A DNA stretch of 64,000 nucleotides from Chrysaora quinquecirrha (GCA_014526335.1 JACTAT010000032.1:3426642-3490641), one strand, 5' to 3'; shown: positions 11,432 through 22,624, counted from the first letter of the stretch. Made by a program: numbers and translations. Notes: generated by a model from the letters alone, not told the origin.

Positions 11432-11529
11432 CATGACCTACTCGTCAAAAACGCAGCACATAATGGCCTGCCAGGCGCGTGCGCGTTTCTCATGTGATCT
11501 CATCAGGAAGGATATGTGATAAAATGGTC

Positions 11530-11725
11530 ATTGGGCATGACGGTTTGCGGTTTTTCAACATTTTGAACGCGGTTTTACGGTTTTTAAACTTCAAAAAGTA
11601 CGGTTTCACGGTTTTCCAATTTGCGATTTCGGTGCGGTTTTACAACTTTAACAAAACACATGTACACTTGTACGGTTTTTGGCTAAAAAATTTTAAAAAT
11701 TTTGCGGTTTTACGGTTTTGACCCC
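11530..11725 (+). repeat. CGGTTTT-rich low-complexity stretch
   Basis: The words ACGGTTTT, GCGGTTTT and ACGGTTTTTAAAC recur about ten times, ending in a run of C. A short related patch is seen near 1665-1705. It is probably part of a dispersed repeat. No gene. Confidence 0.6.
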
Positions 11726-11769
11726 CCCCCGTATGACCCCCCATCTAGTGGAGATCGGCAAACGTCGGA

Positions 11770-11900
11770 GAAAAACGTCAGAAACAGACCAAAACTGTTG
11801 AATAAGGCGGAATTTATACCCAGATGGGTATCGAAATGCACCAACCAGATCAGTGAAGCTGAACAGTAACAGAACAAAGTATGTAAATGTATGTATGCAG
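11770..11900 (+). repeat. Dispersed repeat R (GGCGGAATTTATACCCAGATG)
   Basis: One of at least five copies of a repeat whose core is GGCGGAATTTATACCCAGAT followed by CGAAATGCACCAA. The others are at 23803-23905, 28725-28840, 29250-29330 (inverted) and 51640-51790. No RNA-polymerase-III boxes are obvious. It may be a short DNA element or part of a larger one. Overlapping minus-strand frames are shadows. Confidence 0.7.
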
Positions 11901-12035
11901 TTCTTTGCCGCTCTTTCTGGTGTTGGGTCGCGACGGTGCACTTATTCAAGAGAGTTGCTTATCTTAAAACTGATTTCTTAGGCTTATTCGAGAAAAAACG
12001 GTATTGGGAAACTGAGTTTGTTTAGAGAACCGTAC

Positions 12036-12385
12036 CTGTATATAATAATGAGTAGAATTGTTTCTTTTCTGCATTGACCCTTCATTTTCCATTTATCTCC
12101 ATGGATCAGATCACAAAACATGTGATTCTTGTCAATTTCCAGATAATGATTAATTGATTGACATCTTGATGACGTAGTGCATTGTCTCAAGCACTTAACT
12201 GGCTCTGTGATTGGTAGACTCTTGATAACATGACTTGAGTTTAAGTAAGTGCCATTCAGTTGAGTAAATGATCTGTATTTGATTTCATCTGTGTGGCAGT
12301 AATATCGATTTGGACATGTGCTTGCGCATGCGGTTCCAATTAATGCGATGGCGTAATACGTCAAACACAAGTAAATAGTTGCCAT
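12036..12385 (-). pseudogene. Signal peptide + PAN/apple exon of lectin copy A
   Basis: The start ATG at 12385 matches the start in copy B and precedes a hydrophobic leader (YLCLTYYAIALIGTACA). The PAN/apple-like region follows with CPNRYYC, KCLRQC, CQSINHY and MFCDL, giving the usual cysteine spacing. Over the 77 residues from TCPNRYYC to the DKW end, I count 72 identities with copy B. The exon is 350 bases instead of 351: one base is missing near the 3' end, so its last 15 or so residues differ and the phase no longer fits the EGF exon. The stretch from 12390 to 14560 shows only short repeats and a GAT/ATC-rich patch near 13465-13540. Confidence 0.75.
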
Positions 12386-14561
12386 ATTGTTTACAGTGTG
12401 CGACATGCAAAAGTCAATGGGGCTATCTAAAAAAATACATAGAATTGCCAAGAAATCAGACCATGCAAACAATTTAATGTCTCTTTTGTGGTTCAATAGG
12501 TTATGGAGGGTCCAGATGGGAGTGTCAACAAGCAGTTAACTTAAAACATTTTCATCTTATAACAGTTAACATTAACCCCAATCCACCCCCTTCAAGCTTT
12601 TCTTGAAACTATTTTGTTGTGTGATGGATGTAAGCTTCCAAACCAGGCTGACTTTAAGCCTATATGTACAAGCTACAATGTGATAAAAACAAATTCCCAA
12701 AATAATAACAATGGGTCACGTGACATTGCCTTATATGGAAAGCGGTCATGACAAAACAACATATATAAGCCTATTTTTACCAGTAAATCTTATCAGAATT
12801 GACAAAGTCTTTGCAAGGTAATAGAAAATCGTTACTAGCAACAAAATGTAAAGAAATTTCCGGATTTCTATTGATTTTAAGGAAGGTCGATTTTTGACCA
12901 ACGTCAATAGCATGTTTTGATTATGATGTCACAATGACGTCATAATAGAAGTGGGAGACGCCCAATTTACCAACATTATTCCTAATACATTGGCCAATGC
13001 CTGTGCCAAGTTTGATTGTTCTAGCTTTACTGGACAGCAATTTATGGAGGGGGGTTGGAAACCCTCCCCGGGCTGTGTTAGATAAAAAAAGCCCGGTAGG
13101 ATTAGGGTTAAAAAAAATATTAGCGAAAAAACAGCTAACATTGTTGAGCAATTTAGTGATGTGAGCGCACCATTGCCACCATTTTTAAGGAGAAATACAT
13201 TTTTCTTCTCAAAATCCAACCAATTTTTGCTTTATAATTATAAGGTTTCTGATTATCTCTGAGTATTCTGAGTATTACGATTTCTCCTACCAATGATTAC
13301 GTTTTTGCACTGCTTCATTTCTTCGCGTTACCGATTATCCTGTCTAATCAGGAATCCCAGAAGCAGTTGAGGGCAGAGGGGAACAAACCCTTCCAACTTT
13401 GAGATCATGTGAACGAGCGATGATATTCATTATTGTGATTGTCGGAATGATGTTTCCTTAAACATTGATGATGCTGATTATGACGATGTTGCTGATGATC
13501 ATTATCATCATTGTCATGGTGATCGATGTGATGATGAAGTTGACATTAGAGTAACCCAAGGTTACTCTCATCGAGGTATATTTCAGTAAACCCCATGCAC
13601 CTTGACAGTAAATTTTCATAAATACAAAAAAAATTTTAACCCTATCAAGCCTAAGAATCCTTAAAACTGTAGTGTTTAAGCTATGTGCACAAGTCTTGAT
13701 TCCCCTGTGCCGATAAATGCTAGAGAATACTTCAACAAAAAGTGCGTGTGTTCTTTTAAGTTGGGTGAAAGGCGTAAAGACGTCTTCGAGACCGAATCCA
13801 GTCATTGTGTAGATTCATTGTAAAAGTTATTTTTAGAGAGCATTCTAAAAATTTACTTCATTACGGACTCGTAATTCGAGCTATAATAGCTACTAGGAAC
13901 AAGTGTCTCCGATACTCAAAGAAGACATTAATTGAAAAACAAGTATCAAAAACAAGAATCGGAAAACAAGTATCAATATACGGCTTTATCGACTTAGTTT
14001 AAAAAATCCTTTATTTAGAAAAAATTTCTATTCATGATAAAATTCAAGAGAAAGCAACATATATCTCTAACTTAAAACTGCGGGTTCTGTCCTTGGTTTT
14101 CTTACAACAAAAAATTGGGGTCGAGAAGTGAAAGACTATTTCCATAAATTTTACCTTAACTGCTAAAGCAGAGCAGTTTTTGATCCCGGCTTCTTTAATG
14201 TCTTCTTGTTGTTTTTATCTTTAGCATAGTGGTACAAGATACCAAACTAGCATATTCCAGAATGGGAGCTTTGATTATAAGCTTTCTATAATTAATGATT
14301 TCTAACCAGCATGCCTTATAGTCAACCGGCAGGAATGGTTTATTTAATGAATAGTACATTATTTGTCTATCTATTTACCATTTATTGAATAAAAGAATGT
14401 ATAATAATTTATGTTAATTGAATAGTAGCTAAGGAAATACACAGGGTTCGGAGCCGCGAAAAGAAATCGGGGATAGAAAGAAAAAGTAAAAAGAAAAGGA
14501 AGAAATTCTGTCGCTGCAAAATTAAACCGACATAATTGGCAAAGAGAATCTTTTTTTTTCC

Positions 14562-14772
14562 GGTTGTTTAGAGATGTCCTTTGTTTAGGGGTGTCCGTTG
14601 TTTAGAGCTGTCCGTGATTTAGAGGTGCTCGTTGTTTAGAGTTGTCCGTTGTTTAGAGGTGTATGCTGTTTATAGGTGTCCGTTGTTTAGAGGTGTAGGT
14701 TGTTTGAAGGTGTTCGTTGTTTAGAGGTGTCCGTTGTTTAGAGGTGTCCGTTATTTAGAGATATCCCTTAAT
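14562..14772 (+). repeat. 17-base minisatellite (GTTTAGAGGTGTCCGTT)
   Basis: About eleven tandem copies of GTTTAGAGGTGTCCGTT with substitutions. No coding frame depends on it. The following 14773-15770 contains no gene I can support. Confidence 0.85.
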
Positions 14773-15773
14773 GGAGGTTCCACCGTACCAGAATTATCGC
14801 CAAAAGCTGGAACCCAGTCCCAGAAAATTACTAGTGAAATTATACGTCATTCTTATAATTTCGGTGCCAAAAGTACCCGAAAAACTGGCGCACATTATCA
14901 TCTGATTCCATTAAGTCGTGCACTGACGGGGGTTAAAGATCTTTTGACTAACAATTTCACTAATCTTAGTATCTTAATTTTAAGTTCTGTGAGTAATTCA
15001 TGTACGTAGTATTGGATGCTAAGCGTTGCGTGAAATAGCCAGATTTCCGTGTACGATATTCACGTGCATATTCTTCTTCTATGTGGCAGCTTCTGGAAGG
15101 TTGTTTTAAACGTTAAGATAGAATGTCTTAACTCTTAACAGATGAAAAATGTCTTGAACAAAATCACTCTACTCCCCATGTCAACAAAATTAACAACAAC
15201 TTCAGTACTAATCCCAAGAAACGTTCAATTGTTGGTAAAACTTTCGAACAAAACTGCACGTTCCCTTGAAAGAAAAGAAAAAAAGACCTCCCTCCAAAAG
15301 TTGACATTGCCTGTAGCTATGCCTTTTTGCAATACAATATAGATGACATCGTGGAAAGTTCCAGGACAATTCAGACCCGGTTTACACGAGGAGATATCCC
15401 AAGCTGGTACGGATCGGCGCTGCATTTACAAGGGGATGCTTAGGTCCAGTCCGCTAGCCGTGTCAGTTTGAGCTCGCTGTCAGTCAGAGCGGTCCAGTTT
15501 TCAAATAGCATTCTCATTCTTTAAGAAGCAAGCAAGTAACAAATCAATAATGTTTTGGCATAGCAAGTACATGTAAACAAACCCAAACAAGAAAGGTCTA
15601 ATAGAGAAGTCCGCGGCTTTTCAGTTGAAAGCAATTTGATAGGAACGTTGGCTGAAAGGTTGGCTACCTTTAGCCATGTCGCCCCAACAGCAGTCAACAT
15701 GCAAAGGAAGTGGTAACGTAAACCTTTGGCCAAGACTTATGAAACTGACTAATGAAAGCAATTTTATTTTTAG

Positions 15774-15892
15774 GTGTTTTCATTGATGAATTCAAGACAA
15801 CTATTCCAATTTTTTATGTAACTTATTTCTTCGCAGTAATTGTGTCGTTGTTGTTATCTGTTATCACGTGCACATCACCGAATGATGCCGGG
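15774..15892 (+). pseudogene. Duplicated exon 5 of the MCT/MFS transporter
   Basis: This 119-base segment has an acceptor TAG and a GTCAGT donor. It is the clear counterpart of the transporter's fifth exon at 50586-50704, which is also 119 bases. It encodes GVFIDEFKTT, IFYVTYFFAVIVS and ITCTSPNDAG, against GAFVDVFKTS, MFYVTGFFAIIGS and ITCTSAKDPE in the intact gene. The frame is open. The only other transporter-like exon nearby is at 16726, so this is a truncated duplicate left between two lectin copies. Expression as part of another transcript is possible but unproven. Confidence 0.75.
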
Positions 15893-15980
15893 GTCAGTTA
15901 AGAAAACCTTGATTAACTACACCGCATTCGACATGATAGTCACCACTTATTATGACAAGCCTTTGATATTTAGTTGGGCG

Positions 15981-16014
15981 ACGTTTCGGGAGAGATCAGT
16001 CTCCCATCATCGGG
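15981..16014 (-). ncRNA. Hammerhead-like motif remnant
   Basis: On the minus strand CCGATGA is followed by T, then a six-pair stem GGGAGA/TCTCCC, then GAAACG. This is close to the hammerhead core (CUGANGA, stem II, GAAA) found in Penelope-like elements, but the second core base is C instead of U and a T bulges before stem II. It is more likely an inactive remnant of such an element. The overlapping 71- and 117-codon frames are not trusted. Confidence 0.3.
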
Positions 16015-16725
16015 CAATGAGAAATGTGGTTTCTTGCGTATTTATTGCAAAGGTCGGATCGAAAGGTGTGAAATTGACCAAACCTTCGAGGAAGCTCGGA
16101 ATTTTTGGCGCTCAGTTTCTAAAATTTGTGGCGCCAAAATTGCGTTCAGTGCAACTTTTGATGTTATTCAACAAGATTTCTGGGATTGAGTAAGATATTT
16201 GATTGATACAAGGAGTTGATAGAACTGATTAACTGGTTCATTAAGGAGAGTAGCCTATGTAACTCAGAGGTAACGCAAAGTTTACCCAGGTGGTAGGCAT
16301 CATATAGATGAACCAATTATAAATCTATATATAGATGAATGTTGAAAGCAGCATATAGCTGATTATTGGTTAAACATTGACGGTTTTAGGTCGTATAAAG
16401 TATCAATTTGGTTAAATGTTGCATTTTTAAATAAGTGCATCAGGTTTAGCCGAACTTAATTCAAAATTTCGACATAAATGCATTGTTAGATTATATATAG
16501 TTTATATATAGTTATATGGTAATTTAGTGCCATCTGACATCATTTTCCATTCAACATGAATTTTAAATGCATCGTTCTCATTTCCCCTGGGATCTTAGTC
16601 GAGAAGGGGGATTATTCATGATGTGGGGGCTTTATCGAGACTTTACGGTACTCCAGTAGTCCAAACAACTGCTTTCATCGGCCCAGAAGATTTTTTTAAT
16701 TTAACTGACTCTGACTATTTTGTAG

Positions 16726-16775
16726 CAACCGCCGCTGATAAAGAACAACAACAACAACTAAGGTACTACATATAT
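16726..16775 (+). pseudogene. Duplicated last exon of the transporter
   Basis: After an acceptor TTTTGTAG, the sequence CAACCGCCGCTGATAAAGAA and a run of CAA triplets matches the candidate last exon of the transporter at 56834 (CGACTGCAGCTGATAACCAA). With 15774-15892 it forms a two-exon remnant in the same order as in the intact gene. The intervening intron is about 0.8 kb here and about 6.1 kb there. Confidence 0.5.
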
Positions 16776-17189
16776 CTTTGTATTGCTCTGCTCCTAACAA
16801 TGGATAGTTCGCGAGTAACAGCGACTAACAACAACATAACTGGGTTTCGTGCATTAACCTTTATGTAGCTAATAACTGAGCAATCAACGAGTGTTGTTTT
16901 GTAGGCAAACAAACTTAAAGCCCTAACAAAGAGTGATTAAATGTCATTTTCAATTACTTTACCATACTAATCAATTAGTATATCAAAATATAACTGTTTT
17001 GCATTGGGCAATGTGAAAAAAGTACAAATCCTAGGTACGAACCAGTTACTACAGCTAAAGTGTCCAAAACGGCACTTGAGTGTTGACATATTTCCGACCT
17101 GCATACCACAATAAAAAATAAAAAATCATATTTCTTCAGCTACCACAACTAAACTACAGTTACTACAACTGAGCTACAGTTACTACAGC

Positions 17190-17800
17190 TAAAAGACAGA
17201 AGCCACAGCCAAACTATCAAAGTTCTACAGTTACGAAAGCTAAACTACAGTAACCACAGTCAAATTATCCAACTTCTACAACAGCTAAACGACAGTAACC
17301 ACAGCCAAACTATCCAAGTTCTACAATTAAAACTGCTAAACGATAGTAACCACAGCAAAACTATCCAGGTTCTATAGTTACAACAGCAAACAACTGTAAC
17401 CACAGCAAAACTATCCAAGTCTTAAAGTTACAGCAGCTAAACGACAGTAACCACAGCAAAACTATCCAATTCTTAAAGTTACAGCAGCTAAACAACAGTA
17501 ACCACAGCAAAGCTATCCAAGTCTTAAAGTTACAGCAGCTAAACAGCAGTAACCACAGTAAAACTATCAAAGTTCTACCGTTACAACAGCTAAACGACAG
17601 TAACCACAGCGAAACTATCCAAGTCTTACAGTTACAACAGCTAAACGACAGTAACCACAGCAAAACTATCAAGGTCTTAAAATTTCAGCAGCTGAACAAC
17701 AGTAACCACAGCCAAACTATCCAAGTCTTAAAGTTACAGCAGCTAGACGACAGTAACCAAAGCCAAACTTTCAAAGTTCTACAGTTAAAACAGCTGAAAT
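17190..17800. repeat. 51-base minisatellite
   Basis: Roughly ten to twelve copies of a 51-base unit with the landmarks AACTATCCAAGT, CTAAACGACAGTAACCACAG. Since 51 is divisible by three, one frame stays open for 103 codons on the minus strand and gives a 17-residue hydrophobic repeat (WIVLLWLLSFSCCN). That peptide is a by-product of the repeat. A looser CTACAGTTACTACAG-type repeat flanks it out to 18000. It lies just beyond the 3' end of the fibrinogen-like exon. Confidence 0.85.
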
Positions 17801-18048
17801 ATTATAGCCACAGCCAATTTATCGCAGTTCTACAGTTACTTCGGATAAGCTACAATTGTTATAGCTGAAATACAGTTACTACAGCGAAACTACAGTCACT
17901 ACAGCAAAACTACTTAACTGAAGTTAAACTACAGTCACTACAGCCGGAATAGAGTTACTACAACTAAACTACAGTTACTATAACTAAAGTTTAGCTTCTA
18001 AAATTAATCTAAATTCAGTAGGTATTGAAGTTAGTTCTTCAAATATCT

Positions 18049-18611
18049 TCAACATATCTTGGTGTTCTCATTGACTTTAATTTTCATCTCAGACATCATG
18101 ATGTTACCATAATCTTTAATTGTGACCCAGGACGTGTATTTAGAATCAGCGATATTGCTATTGGGATAAAGATTATTTAGACCCGACCACATGCAAGCAT
18201 TGTACCACCATCCCCCTTTCTGAGCAGCAGCACAGTTGACTGTCTCAAAAGCATCATGATCTTTGTCATAAGTCGAGAATTTCATTCCATTATGATATGC
18301 CAACGAATCACCAGCATTTCCAGAAAATCCACTGATATTCAGTCGATAACCATCAGCCTCGTTTCCAATTTGAAAAAATGAATACGCTGCATAAAACAGC
18401 TTATTTGGATAAGATCGATGTTTCATTGTGACATTCAGAATGGCTCCTTTGCAAGGACCAGCCAAGGAGTGTAACGTTTCTAGCCCAATCCAGAAATTTC
18501 CAGAAGGGTCACCAAAGCCACATTTATAACCTGCCCAATCGCGCTCGAAATTGACTGAAGCATTGACTCTTCTTTGGATCACAATCCACTCGTCTTGAGC
18601 CGTCTTTTCAA
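18049..18611 (-). CDS. Fibrinogen-related C-terminal domain, last exon
   Basis: This terminal exon begins after the acceptor TTTCAG (phase 1) and stops at TGA 18049-18051. It encodes about 187 residues of a fibrinogen-related domain of the ficolin/tachylectin type. WIVIQRRVNASVNFERDWAGY is followed by CGFGDPSGNFWIGLETLHSL, then a probable calcium loop DKDHDAF, the paired cysteine NCAA, and GGWWYNACMWSGLNNLYP. No lesion is seen. Such domains bind acetylated sugars or other ligands in secreted lectins. It joins in phase with the linker exon at 19515. Whether it ends copy B or a third, otherwise lost copy is unclear. Confidence 0.85.
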
Positions 18612-19132
18612 CTGAAACATAATGGAAAGGGTTTGATGAGAGTAAAACTGTTTTAAATGATCAGCGATGACGTATGAGGTTGCTACAGCTGTGATATTCC
18701 TTTAACTCAAACTGCTATGTATTCCAGCAATCTACTTGTTAATCTGCCTGGTCACACAGCCCCCCCCCACCACGAGTTCTAGTCGTACAAAGCACTTGCA
18801 TTGCCTTATTCTTCCCGTTAACGTAGGGTTAGCACTACATATGGCCCATGAGGGGCTATCGCTGGAACTTGTGTTGTATCGCTGCTTGCCGTATCAATGT
18901 CTCACATTTTCGCAAATCTGTCGTATGGCAAATCTAAACCCCACTATCCCGCGATTTATTTCTGAATTCTTGGTTGAACGAATGCTATTAGGTGTCTATA
19001 ATTGCTGGTTGGCAGCTGGAAAACTGATCTGGATCATATTGATTGTGGCTCAAATTACACGGGAAAAGGGAGGCTTGAAATGCGAGACAATCTTTGTCGG
19101 GAAACAGATGAAACGCAGTGCAAACGTGCACT

Positions 19133-19370
19133 TTAGGGGCGTATTTTTGGTCGCATCCTGTTTTCAGCAGACGCCTTCTCTTTTCAGCAGACGTCGAAAC
19201 GTATTTTTTGGTACAGTCTTCTGAAAACGGAAACGGAAGCCTTATTCGATTTGCGTAGGATTTTCGGCAGCCGTGTTTTATTGGTAAAAGAAACTTTTCC
19301 TTGCTAAGTCTACAGTTTTCAAAATTCGGAGAGTCTGCCAAAAACAAAAGGTTACCAAAAAATACGCCCT
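19133..19370. mobile_element. MITE with AGGGGCGTATTTTTGGT ends
   Basis: The left end AGGGGCGTATTTTTGGT is matched at the right by ACCAAAAAATACGCCCT. The 240-base element sits in the intron between the fibrinogen-like exon and the linker exon. Frames across it (18736-19347, both strands) are shadows. Confidence 0.65.
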
Positions 19371-19514
19371 AGATTAGATCTATGGTTCTAACACAGGAAA
19401 AGAGTATGAGTACGAGATGAGTGGCATTTCATACCAAAAAAGTCATAGTTCAATAAATTAAGTAAAAGTAAAAGTATAAGTAAAAAATAAAATATCGACA
19501 CCAAATATTCTCAC

Positions 19515-19810
19515 CTTCTTTTTCCCACACAATAACAGGCCTTTTTATATTCTTCAACTCAGCTTCACCATGCACGATTTGAAAAGTGTTAGTATCTTTA
19601 TACTTGACCACATGTGTGCAGGAATCTTCACGTCCGCATTTGTAATATTCAGCATTGATTATTGTTCGTCATGATTGTTATTCTCTCCATCGTTCTTGTT
19701 TGTTAGTTTACGAAAAAAATGGCTTTTAGCTTGGATGTTGCAATCGTTGGCCACAGAGTTTTTTTATGGAGAGTACCACTATCAGAAGTAGAGCTCCAAC
19801 TTTTGACATG
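19515..19810 (-). pseudogene. Linker exon between LamG and fibrinogen domains, frameshifted
   Basis: Read on the minus strand it gives INAEYYKCGREDSCTHVV and then VHGEAELKNIKRPVIVWEKE before the donor GTGAGA. The same order is seen in the paralogous exon at 25687-25990. Further upstream, pieces such as SSTSDSGTLHKK, NDCNIQAKSHFFRKLTNK and DGENNNHDE align to that paralogue but lie in different frames. This implies one lesion at a run of seven A and another just before INAEYY. The 3' part splices in phase with the fibrinogen-like exon. A real exon could start after the lesions; otherwise this copy is broken or the assembly has indel errors. Confidence 0.6.
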
Positions 19811-20555
19811 ACTGTTTCTTATCCAAGAAATGATTCTTTAGTAACGGAACGTCTCAATTTCAACTGAGTCTCGACTTTTTACCATCCGTTTATACCCCCC
19901 GTTATGCATTATTTAGTTGGATCGTCTGGACCAAGACCGTCAAATCAATAGCAGTTTTAGCTGACGTCTCTTAATTGACAAGTTTTCAGACGTTAGATGA
20001 TGTTTTGCTTCAACCAGGGGGTTACCTCCTGCATGCAAAAAAAACATCTGAAGATCTTTGCAACGATGATTCGCCAATGGGAAAGGCGGTTCTCGGTATC
20101 GGTTTGGCTTTTCGTTACTGAGTCTTGCTTTTGTCCTCCAGTGCTGCTTTGGCCACTCGTGGTTGCAAATGTTGCAATGCTGCATAGTCAATTTATTGCT
20201 GGAGGTTGCAGTGCCTAATAAGTAAATTGTGGTTGAAAGATCTTCACTGCCGCTTTGAATATTCGTTTTTGCACCTTACAGCCGCGACCAACTATTTTCA
20301 ACCCCAATCACTGCTCCATATTAACGTACATTCCGAAGGGCGTTGCAGTGAGTTGATTTGTCACCCATCCGGAGATATTGGCCTAATACGGCCAAACTTT
20401 ACTTAACTTCAGATTAGTTCAGCTGACTTCAGATTCACTTCTCATGAACTCTGAAGAAGTTCCGCATGGCATGCCGTTTTCCTTCCTTTTCAAATATAAT
20501 AAACTTGACGGTAACTGACTAAGCCGCTTAACCATTCATTCCGCACCCTACGCAT

Positions 20556-21028
20556 TTCCGGGGGGTACTTCAATGTGTCCATGATTAGACGTCAATCTGG
20601 ACTATGATAAAAGGACCCATTTGTATGATAAGATTTTCAAGGATTTCTGACCCATTTGCATGAAAATCGGGAAATTTCAAGCCCTTGTGTATGAATTTGG
20701 TTGATTTTAAAACCCTTTTACAGTGCTAGAATTCACGAAAAGTCCCGCAAAATCGAATCTGATGGCGATTCTTTGCAATCAATGTGACCGAGCTCTGTTG
20801 TTGCTGCTAATTCATCGTTTCGAAAGCAAAAAAACACAGTAGAAAGGTTGTCAGCCACTTTGCGGTAAATCATTATGGGACCTATTAGCAAGCAAATCCT
20901 AAAATACCAACCCATCAACCAGTATCGAGCAGAATATCAGACCCATGTGTAGAGAATTTCAGTCGAAAAAACCCATCCATATGAGCGGCACGTCCAGTAT
21001 GTCTACATATTGAAGTACCCCCAGGATG
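20556..21028. mobile_element. MITE with CCGGGGGGTACTTCAA ends
   Basis: The ends are CCGGGGGGTACTTCAA and, inverted, TTGAAGTACCCCCAGG. Sub-terminal words such as GACCCATTTG and its relatives repeat inside. It belongs with 21528-21891 and 42899-43312. G-run-ended MITEs of this kind are abundant in anthozoan genomes as I know them. Region 19820-20555 shows no gene. Confidence 0.75.
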
Positions 21029-21199
21029 CATGTATGCGTCCCTCACGTGGATTTATAGCTCAAGCTTCGATCCCAACGTCTGTAAGAAACAAAGAAAAAC
21101 GCATCTTTCCTTCTCGTTCTCGTAGAATCTTTTGGTAAGCGACGGGTATGCAAACTAACCTATTTTCAGTGCACGGTCGACCACAGGAGGCCCAATCGC

Positions 21200-21302
21200 A
21201 TAAATAAGATGAATGATGTAACCATGATGTAACCTTACTTGTCTAAAATGCCTGAAACGTCCTATTTTCAATAAATATATTTTGTTGTTGTTGTTGTTCG
21301 GA
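21200..21302 (+). mobile_element. Possible LINE or SINE 3' end with TTG tail
   Basis: The sequence TTTCAATAAATATATTTTGT followed by five GTT/TTG triplets looks like the 3' terminus of an L2/CR1- or RTE-type retroelement, which often ends in a short tandem repeat. There is no coding part upstream, so it would be a heavily 5'-truncated copy. Assignment is weak. Confidence 0.35.
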
Positions 21303-21527
21303 AAACGCCACATTGTAATAGCTTTATGCGTATGTATTAAATAATAACAAGGAGGGAAGCTTTTTGAATAGTCTTGATATAGCATTGTTTTATTTAGCCT
21401 GAAATTCGGTGAATTTTGCGTTAAACGCCAACTTCTTTACATCAAAATGTTCCCCACCACCTAAACTGTTAAAAGAGTACATTTGTTTTCACTGTCCTTA
21501 AAATAATCATTTAAAACAGGTACGAAA

Positions 21528-21891
21528 ATGCCCGGGGGGGGGGGGGTAACTTCAATAGATCAGTGACGGTGGTATGCCATTTTCGTAATAAAAAGTTGAA
21601 CCCCAAAAGTTGTGAAAATTCTAAAAAGTATACCCCAAAGTTCACAAAGAAACATGAATATAGTACAAAGAAATACTTAAAACTCTGTTTATAGAATTAT
21701 ACAGCTGAAATATATTTTGCAATTACTGTGACTTTATCAAAATTGATCATCTTAGCAAAAATGATACCCCAAGTTTGTAATTTTAGCAAATTTGATACCC
21801 CAAAATTTATTTTCCACCCCTACAAAGGTACCTAAAAAATGGCACATCCCGTACCCATACATATGGGAGTTACCCCCCCCCCCCCGGGCGA
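21528..21891. mobile_element. MITE with CCCGGGGGGGGGTAACT ends
   Basis: A run of about twelve G (TGCCCGGGGG...GTAACT) opens the element and a run of about thirteen C closes it in inverted form. The words ACCCCAAA and CAAATTTGATACC recur inside. It belongs to the same G-run-ended group as 20556-21028. Confidence 0.75.
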
Positions 21892-22106
21892 AAATGTTTC
21901 ATCTATCCGGCGGTTTGATTGAAATCTACCCAGGCTCGGTGCTATCACTGTGGCCATTTTTCAGATCAAAAAGTGTAAAAAAATTTCAGTAATCGGTTAA
22001 TAAATCTATACGTTAAATTTCATATTATACATGAAAATGGTTTAGAACATGTTAAAAATTGGAACAACCCATGGATTAATCAGACAAACCCCGTTTTTCC
22101 AGGTCC

Positions 22107-22624
22107 TATAGTCGACCATTTTTTATCACTATTGTTTGTAAAATTTTCATTCCATTTTCTCGGTTACTGGTATTACATGCATTTATGTTTTATATTAAAT
22201 CAATAATACATTTTTCAGTATTATAGAAACCTTTAAAAATTTATAAAAAACCTGTGGAAAACATCGATATGAGCAATTGTTTATAACAAGAACTGAATTG
22301 AATACTCTCTTAAGCCGATATGCTTTCAATTTGGCCGATTAAAAATTTAGGGACACTTAAGGGACACTATAGTCGACCATTTTTTATCACTATTGTTTGT
22401 AAAATTTTCATTCCATTTTCTCGGTTACTGGTATAACATGCATTTATGTTTTATATTTAATCAAGAATACATTTTTCAGTATTATAGAAACCTTTAAAAA
22501 TTTATGAAAAACCTGTGGAAAACATCTGATATGAGCAATTGTTTATAACAAGAACTGAATTGAATACTCTCTTAAGCCGATATGCTTTCAATTTGGCCGA
22601 TTAAAAATTTAGGGACACTTAAGG
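22107..22624 (+). repeat. Tandem duplication of a 261-base unit
   Basis: Two adjacent units start TATAGTCGACCATTTTTTATC, the second at 22368. They differ by only a few bases and end near CCGATTAAAAATTTAGGGACAC. Near-identity suggests a recent duplication. No coding sequence is present. Confidence 0.9.

Larger units (their letters stand above)
7234..11525. mobile_element. 4.3-kb DNA transposon candidate with 37-base TIRs
   Basis: The ends 7234-7270 and 11489-11525 are inverted copies of 37 bases, starting ATTTTATCACATATCC and continuing into CTGATGAGATCACATGAG. The body has plausible minus-strand exon pieces (11320-11431, 11030-11196, 10705-10790, 10009-10215) with splice signals. I recognise no transposase motif in any of them. 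A 75-base tandem duplication lies at 10295-10443. Stretches 7600-8030 and 8400-9900 show nothing but AT-rich sequence. Class and transposase family are unassigned. Interrupted and displaced frames suggest an inactive copy. Confidence 0.6.
3548..12385 (-). pseudogene. Lectin gene copy A: signal-PAN-EGF-LamG, disrupted
   Basis: This is a minus-strand gene of at least four exons whose order, lengths and splice phases mirror copy B at 29466-33247. They are signal peptide+PAN/apple (12036-12385), a partial EGF exon (6786-6875), LamG exon 1 (5721-5925) and LamG exon 2 (3548-3893). Two lesions suggest it is dead. The PAN exon is 350 bases against 351 in copy B, so its last codons are out of frame with the EGF exon. 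The EGF exon loses its first half where the transposon block 6876-11525 begins. The LamG exons remain open. In copies B and C, linker and fibrinogen-like exons follow; here they would lie left of position 3548, and I find none before the window edge. An intact family member would be a secreted carbohydrate- or protein-binding protein. A shortened transcript using only the LamG exons cannot be excluded. Confidence 0.7.

Noticed and set aside
15974..16189. 71-codon frame in a good-looking coding style
   Set aside because: It begins inside the hammerhead-like repeat remnant without an ATG, and no domain is recognised.
17361..17672. 103-codon minus-strand frame with hydrophobic 17-residue repeats
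   Set aside because: A 51-base non-coding minisatellite divisible by three explains it.
18736..19347. Frames of 162 (+) and 119 (-) codons
   Set aside because: They overlap each other on opposite strands and cross a MITE; no domain or splice structure.
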